From the NCBI GenBank assembly GCA_030248065.1, contig JASAMV010004066.1, positions 62,001 to 126,000 of the forward strand: DNA of 64,000 nt, written 5' to 3'. Below the pieces are notes generated by a model. That model made no database searches, had not been told where the DNA came from, and worked only from the letters and a program-made list of their open reading frames with translations. The DNA comes from Rhynchonema sp. JSB1_4. Lineage: Eukaryota > Nematoda > Chromadorea > Monhysterida > Xyalidae. Position 1 is the first letter of the stretch, and the number at the start of each line of letters is the position of its first letter. Shown piece after piece: positions 58,473-64,000 of the stretch. The position numbers were made by a program, and so were the translations under genes.

Positions 58473-59027
58473 ATGGACACCACCATCATTGAGAAATTCA
58501 TGGCCGACTTGGAGCGCTTCCAAATGCATCAGTGGACGACACACACCCGTGCCTTCGTCGATATCAAATGGGACGCGGTGCGGAACAACAATGCACAGAT
58601 GCTGCATTTGAAAAGTTCACGTACGTATTGTATGGACGGTGTGTTTTGTAGACAAACAGTTTCGTCTGCTTGCCAACATCCAGACACAAGCTTTTGTGGC
58701 ACTGGAAAAACAATGGTTAGATGGGAGAAAGCATTTTTAAACGAAGGCTGTGAACCCATTGTACCATACCTTCCACAACCAGTCCAAACAGGCGCCAGTG
58801 AGTGTATGTATACATCGACCTCCCAACAATCACAACAGTAATTCCCGACGGTTTCAGTGGCCCATCTGGACGCTGGGATTCAAGAGTTGCAGCAGCAAAC
58901 CAACAAAGCCGCGCAAGCCATGATGTCCATGGAGACCGAATTGATGGGTATCAAACACACCCGTCACGCACTGGGTGCCCAATTCGGGGCCACAATGAAA
59001 TTGCGCGGTTTGACACGCCGATATTAG
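58473..59027 (+). CDS. Small helical protein 2 of the array (103 aa)
   Basis: Exons 58473-58614 (142 nt) and 58858-59027, phase-1 intron after codon 47. Helical throughout: MADLERFQMHQWTTHTRAF, then VAHLDAGIQELQQQTNKAAQ and a basic tail ending LRGLTRRY. The QMHQWTTHTRAFVD stretch aligns with QMQQWASDTTAYMN of gene 3 at the same position, so these two are paralogues. A loose resemblance to KxDL/BLOC-type helical subunits is noted but not claimed. Confidence 0.7.
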
Positions 59028-59516
59028 ATTACATGGTCACATCCTGTCCAGATATGGACCGTTTAAGTTTTCCTTGTTGTTAATCACGTTTGTTTTTGTT
59101 CTCGTATCTTGTTGTTTCTTGTGACACGTCAGTGATTTCCGTTTTGCGCTTGTCCTTTTCTTCCCACCGTATGCATACACTTATTTTGAGGTTTCTTGTT
59201 AACTTACGCCCATCATAAACAATGACTGAACCGCACGTTGTCTTTACATTCAGTGTTCAGAGGTGTTACCCCATACCTCGCCTGTGGACAACCGGGTGAC
59301 TTCACATAATGAATCCGTCCACCCAAAAAATCTTACCCACTGCCGACAAATCGAGGTGTCAGCGGCATTTATACTGTTGTGCCAAAAAGTCGTATATGAC
59401 ACATTTCATGTTTTTTTGACTACATTTAGATTCGCTCTTAAAAAATTAAAGATTTCCAAACTTGAGCAGGCAGAATTCCATCCACGGCAAGCCTACCATC
59501 ACAATTGACTGATTCC

Positions 59517-59914
59517 ATGGAGTCGGTCAAGGATACCATGCGCAAGTTGGAAGCCCTACAAATGCAGCAATGGGCATCGGACACAACAGCGTACATGAAT
59601 GTCTCAATTGAGCATCTCAAGCAGATTGGATCACAAGTCGCGAATCTCAACCATCAACGTATGCTTTGGGATCCATTTCTTTCACAGTCGCTACCAGCCG
59701 GAACGATAGCCTACCCAACTGTCTGTTTACATGATTTGTTGCATATGCCAGCCATCTTTCAGTTCGTGATTTCAACACCGTTTTGGAGGACGTTCGCTGT
59801 GAAACCAACGAACACCGCGACGTGATGCGCATGGTTGAGAAGGAATTGGTGGCGATGAGCGACATTCACTGTGCTCTGTCGAACAAAATGGATGATCAAA
59901 TGGCAAACAAGTAG
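59517..59914 (+). CDS. Small helical protein 3 of the array (97 aa)
   Basis: Exons 59517-59658 (142 nt, the same length as in gene 2) and 59763-59914, phase-1 intron after codon 47. Helical: MESVKDTMRKLEALQMQQW, then LRDFNTVLEDVRCETNEHR and VMRMVEKELVAMSDIH. Paralogous to gene 2 by intron position and the QMQQW block. No signal peptide or membrane segment. Confidence 0.7.
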
Positions 59915-60355
59915 TTAGGAGCATCCACTGTGTTCGCGTTTTTATCAAATTTGACGCTGTTGCATATTGATTCATTCTGTTATTACGGATGGATATGTTT
60001 TATCGTAGCATAAAAGTGTTCCTCACCCATTGTAGTAACATTTGTTCTGGTGTTGAACGTATGATCTTTTGGTTTGCCCACTTTTTTTCTAGAACACATT
60101 TTTTTACCACCACATTAATTGTTCTTCGGTGAAGGTGTGAAGTAAACATTGTTGTTGCCACAAGGACATGTTCACTTATGCGAGGTTTAAAATCGGTCAA
60201 CGCGAACCGTGGACACATACACTGTGCCCAATTTTGATAAATTGACCAGTGAAATCGGGTCACGCCCACTGCATAACCCACAAATACACAGGCGAACGTA
60301 ATTTACCTCGATCCCGTCAGTCAAGCGTCCATCAACACGTTACACTTGTGCAACA

Positions 60356-60757
60356 ATGTCCGCGCAAACATCCGCAACCGCGAGCTCGCTAGTGTGCACA
60401 TACCAAGAACCACCGACAAGCGAGGACGGCCAGAGCGCACTGATACCCGTTGACAGCTATTACAACACACTGTCGTTTGCCCTCTCAGCCCACAAACATG
60501 GTTGGTAAATGGGCCCGAATCACATTTCCGTTACTGATCTCGATTGTGCAAATATATAGAACAACTCCACATTTTTCCTAGCTATATCTGAAATGTTCAA
60601 CATCATGTGTATTCCAGTCGGTGCCTCGCAAACCAACATCCAACTGATGATCGCAGAGCTGAAGCAATTGGATCAAAATATGTTCAATCAAGAACAGCGT
60701 GCACTCGCCTTCTACCGCAGTGTTGAGGCAAAGATTTCGAAACTAATGACACCATAG
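60356..60757 (+). CDS. Small helical protein 4 of the array (94 aa)
   Basis: Exons 60356-60500 and 60618-60757, phase-1 intron after codon 48. The first exon is Ser/Thr/Pro-rich with VDSYYNTLSFALSAHKH. The second is helical (NIQLMIAELKQLDQNMFNQE, then RALAFYRSVEAKI). Same layout as genes 1-3, though sequence similarity to 2 and 3 is weak. Confidence 0.65.
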
Positions 60758-61276
60758 GTGAACCTAGCGAAAATATGCTTGTTACTGGTCCCGTTTTGTG
60801 TGCTTTTGCGAAGTGATGTTTGTCTTTCTCCATAGGATTATGTGCTTGTCACGGTGGTTATCTAGTCTCTGGTAACATACGGCCACCTTGTTGTTTTTTT
60901 TTTGACTTTTGATTTTTTGCTCATCTGCTGCAAGGGACCTTATCAATACTATGAATTTTTTTAAGTAAAAAAAACGGTTGTCATAGGCAGTCCGATGAGA
61001 GGCGAATTTGTACATTTAGAAAACGAATAGAGACACAGTATGTAAAAAAACGCGAATAAGAGGAAAAGCCTGTATGAACCTGCAAGTATACAAAACTTGG
61101 CACTTCGCCAGTTCTTAACCTCAAGCGGAACGGCCGCTGGCCAAACCAATCACGCAAAAAAGGATAAAGGCACAGGGCCATGAAACACGTATCAGATTGC
61201 TGTCATGTGCGAAATCATCGCATTGTCATCTCAAGAAATAGACACCAAAAACCAGTTGAAAAAAAAAACAATACGC
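60758..61276. other. Convergent intergenic region
   Basis: Lies between the stop of the last helical gene (+) and the stop of the AT-hook gene (-). No gene supported. Confidence 0.4.
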
Positions 61277-62883
61277 CTAGTCGAGAATCGGTTCATCTCC
61301 CTGAGGTTCGACGGTTGAGGTCGCCGTTGGCATGTCCATCAGGTGAGGGGGGCAACGATGTTTCGGCGCTCTACGTCGCTTTTTGTCGTGTTCTGCCATG
61401 TTGTCTTCAATTTCGCGTTTGCGTTTCTCTGTCATACGTGGTTTCTTGGTTTGGGCCAATGCAATTGGATGCTTTCGCGGTCGGCCCCGTCCTCTGCGAA
61501 CTGCGGGCGATGCAGCCACAGTCTCTTCTGTAAAAAAAATTTCTTTTCAACCAGCGGGCAATCTGCCTCACGGCCCGCCAATCCGCCTGTATTTGAGAGA
61601 AACTTCCATGTGAAACAATATTCAGGCTGTTGCTCACCGCTTCTGAATATTAAGACACTAGAGATGTATACCGGTAGCAACGTTTTTATGGCACTAAAAC
61701 ATCTGTAAGATCAACTTTTAAAATCACAATACATATTTTTTATGCCCCAAGCGGCGGCCACCTTTCCATGGTGCGCGTACGTCCCCCCCCCCTGTTGAGG
61801 GTTCCTCGTGAAGCTATTTCCCCCCACTACATTGTGCGTCGCGCAAATAATAGGCAGTACTGAGAAGATCGATCACCATACACGTAAATAAGGACGGATC
61901 TGAGGAGACGGTACAGACTGCTTCTGTCGTATACGAACCTTGGTCTGTCCCAGAACCATTTCCCGGCGGCGTGTCCCTCACACAACGATCGGCACCACGA
62001 GCCACCACGTTCAGCGTCCTCTGTAATATATCCACAAACACGCACTCCAATATCACGGAAACTAAATATAATCCTAGAAAATAACAGGGAAATCCCTTAA
62101 TCCTCTATGAAACAATCAGGATTCCTCGGTTTGAAAAGCAACCAACGGCTACGTTTATTAAGAACACATAATTACACTCCTACCGCACAGTCTCACCTTA
62201 TCGGGTCGACCTGGACCTGGCTGGCCGACCAGAACGTCGTTTAGACCGCGAAACGTTCCATCGGGCTCTCGGACGTACCGACGAACCACCGATTGCGTCG
62301 TCGAGGTGACCGTACCACGTGCGATCAACCTCATCTCGTCACGACTCATACGAATTGGTTCCTGGTCTTTGAAGGCGAATAAACGGCCACTGGAATCCAT
62401 ACCGGCCTCATTAGCACGACGGCCGGGTATGCGCGCAGATATGTCGACGATCGGAACATCTACAAATAAATGGGGCCGTTACAGTTCGAATTGAATGCAA
62501 GATCAGCGCATCCGATTGTGATGCAGAAGATATCGGTATTTCCACAACTATAGTTTTCAGTAGATCAATGTGACCAATGTTTCCTCCAATGCCCGTTGCT
62601 CCACCTACCACACGCTACTCCGCCTCTAACTCACGCCATAAATGACCCGTCCCGGAAATTCACTTGGAGCATACGACCTAACTTGGAAAGACGATTCCTG
62701 TGTGAAACAAACCAGCCGTGCCATCCGCACTACGCGCCGTTATTCCGGACTCAAACGGTCGGCAGTGTCGTCCGGTCGTAAATTGGAAATCTTGGTATTC
62801 ACGAACAACGTCGCCGAGCGTTTCAATGTCCAACTCCTCAAGGCCCACCGTTCGTTTCCGTTTTCCCCGTTTCGGTGCCTTAC
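61277..62883 (-). CDS. AT-hook nuclear protein, C-terminal exons (5' end not found)
   Basis: Four phase-matched exons: 62883-62683, 62459-62197, 62020-61939, 61527-61277, giving about 265 C-terminal residues. The core RRGRGRPRKHP is a classic AT-hook (GRP palm with basic flanks), which binds the minor groove of A/T-rich DNA. It is followed by more basic tracts (KKPRMTEKRKREIE, DKKRRRAPKH). Further upstream are KRGKRKRTVGLEELDIETLG and a folded-looking stretch (YQDFQFTTGRHCRPFESG, VPIVDISARIPGRRANE). The first exon here begins at an acceptor, so more exons must lie to the right, within or beyond the 63-bp satellite. Role inferred: chromatin or transcription. Confidence 0.65.
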
Positions 62884-62986
62884 CTAAAAGCATACACACG
62901 ACATTGAACACATCCCCCGCTCTGCAAGCTGGACCAGCCCACGGAGCCCGGTAACGTCAAGTGCGTTAATCGTGTGGGAATGTACA

Positions 62987-63272
62987 ATTAACGGCGTTGC
63001 CGTTAGCGTGCTCCGTCCGCTGCTCCAGCTTGCAGAACATTCCCACACGGTTAACGGTGTTGCCGTTAGGGGGCTCCGTGCGCTGCTCCAGCTTGCAGAA
63101 CATTCCCACACGCTTAACGGAGTTGCCGTTAGCGGGCTCCGTCCGCTGCTCCAGCTTGCAGAACATTCCCACACGATTAACGGTGTTGCCGTTAGCGGGC
63201 TCCGTCCGCTGCTCCAGCTTGCAGAACATTCCCACACGATTAACGGTGTTGCGGTTAGCGGGCTCCGTCCAC
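62987..63272. repeat. 63-bp satellite, block 1
   Basis: About 4.5 tandem units built on GGTTAACGGTGTTGCCGTTA, then GCGGGCTCCGTCCGCTGCTC and CAGCTTGCAGAACATTCCCA. Unit length 63 bp by spacing of identical landmarks (for example 63181 and 63244). Just left of it, GTGTGGGAATGT is an inverted piece of the unit. Confidence 0.95.
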
Positions 63273-63384
63273 TGCCTGTGCTATAGCTACCATAGCTAAA
63301 TGTACCGGTCAGCGGCCGGCGGGTCCACGAATTACGGCCCCAAAAAGGAAGCTTAGCCGACTGATGTTAATGGACTGCAGATCA
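63273..63384. mobile_element. Insertion between the satellite blocks, shared with 30.8 kb
   Basis: Non-satellite sequence containing ATAGCTAAATGTACCGGTCA, GCGG and later AATTACGG. It matches the reverse complement of 30770-30815 over about 50 bp. Probably part of a transposon that inserted into or was captured by the array. Confidence 0.5.
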
Positions 63385-64000
63385 CTCCCACACGGTTGAC
63401 GCTGATGCCGTTAGCGGGCTCCGTCCGCTCCTCCAGCTTGCAGAACATTCCCACACGGTTAACGGTGTTGCCGTTAGCGCGCTCCGTCCGCTGCTCCAGC
63501 TTGCAGAACATTCCCACACGCTTAACGGTGTTGCCGTTAGCGGGCTCCGTCCGCTGCTCCAGCTTGCAGAACATTCCCACACGGTTAACGGTGTTCCCGT
63601 TAGCGGGCTCCGTCCGCTGCTTCAGCTTGCAGAACATTCCCACACGTAACGGTGTTGCCGTTAGCGGGCCTCCGTCCGCTGCTCCAGCTTGCAGAACATT
63701 CCCACACGGTTAACGGTGGGACATTCCCACACGGTTAACGGTGTTGCCGTTAGCGTGCTCTGTCCGCTGCTCCAGCTTGCAGAACATTCCCACACGGTTA
63801 ACAGGGTTGCCGTTAGCGGGCTCCGTCCGCTGCTCCAGCTTGCAGAACATTCCCACACGGTTAACGGTGTTGCCGTTAGCGGGCTCCGTCCGCTGCTCCA
63901 GCTTGCAGAACGTTCCCACACGGTTAACGGCGTTGCCGTTAGCGGGCTCCGTCCGCTGCTCCAGCTTGCAGAACATTCCCACACGGTTAACGGTGTTGCC
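63385..64000. repeat. 63-bp satellite, block 2 (runs off the window)
   Basis: About nine to ten further units, mostly exact, with a few shortened ones near 63645 and 63715. Because 63 is a multiple of three and the unit lacks stops in some frames, open frames arise on both strands; these are not genes. Confidence 0.95.

Noticed and set aside
60961..61181. Minus-strand frames with a hydrophobic stretch after the AT-hook gene
   Set aside because: They lie beyond its stop codon, are A/T-rich, lack exon boundaries and match no family.
62987..64000. Regular repeats resembling a CRISPR array
   Set aside because: Units are head-to-tail without spacers, in a eukaryotic intron-bearing context; it is a satellite.

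Overview
This is eukaryotic genomic DNA from an animal. Genes are broken by short GT-AG introns (mostly 60-120 bp, acceptors usually TTTCAG or TTRCAG), and the spaces between and inside genes are filled with non-autonomous DNA transposons. Several genes are typical metazoan ones: a kringle-containing receptor tyrosine kinase, the proteasome ubiquitin receptor Rpn13/ADRM1, mitochondrial Tim9 and GT92 (DUF23) glycosyltransferases. Expanded GT92 genes, compact introns and TTTCAG acceptors suggest an ecdysozoan, perhaps a nematode, but the species cannot be fixed from this window. All gene models were spliced by hand from reading frame, splice-site sequence and phase agreement.

Layout. 1-10.6 kb: a tandemly duplicated GT92 locus. 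Copy 1 (1534-5204, +) is a fusion in which a galactose-3-O-sulfotransferase-like module sits in the stem of a type II membrane GT92 enzyme. Copy 2 (8816-10533, +) is the plain GT92 form and carries a one-base frameshift. Between them lie scrambled scraps of a third copy and a hAT-type element in the copy-2 upstream region. 12.2-19.9 kb (-): a kringle/TM/tyrosine-kinase receptor whose DFG motif reads DFS, with MITEs in its introns and a 39-bp palindrome just past its stop codon. 20.2-28.7 kb (-): TIMM9, then ADRM1 in 11 exons with transposon-filled introns.

28.7-33.2 kb: a gene-poor transposon graveyard with nested insertions that can be ordered in time from 8-bp target duplications. 33.3-36 kb (+): a SUMO-interaction-motif-like, highly charged nuclear-type protein with only phase-1 introns. 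37.1-44.8 kb (-): a long unrecognised gene of about 20 exons. 45.9-49.6 kb (+): a RING-finger, TRIM-like gene, convergent with an unrecognised beta-propeller-like gene (49.9-52.6 kb, -). 52.6-54.8 kb (+): a protein ending in a winged helix, possibly RPA32-like.

55.2-60.8 kb (+): a Cys-pair protein followed by four evenly spaced two-exon genes, each coding for a 94-103 residue helical protein interrupted by one phase-1 intron at the same place. 61.3-62.9 kb (-): the C-terminal exons of an AT-hook protein. 62.99-64 kb: a 63-bp satellite array that runs off the window.

The strongest candidates for something undescribed are the sulfotransferase-GT92 fusion, the four-gene helical microprotein array, and the concentration of the 10-mer TGATGTTTCA around the receptor kinase. 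No tRNA, rRNA, CRISPR or viral gene was recognised, and no promoter could be called with confidence.
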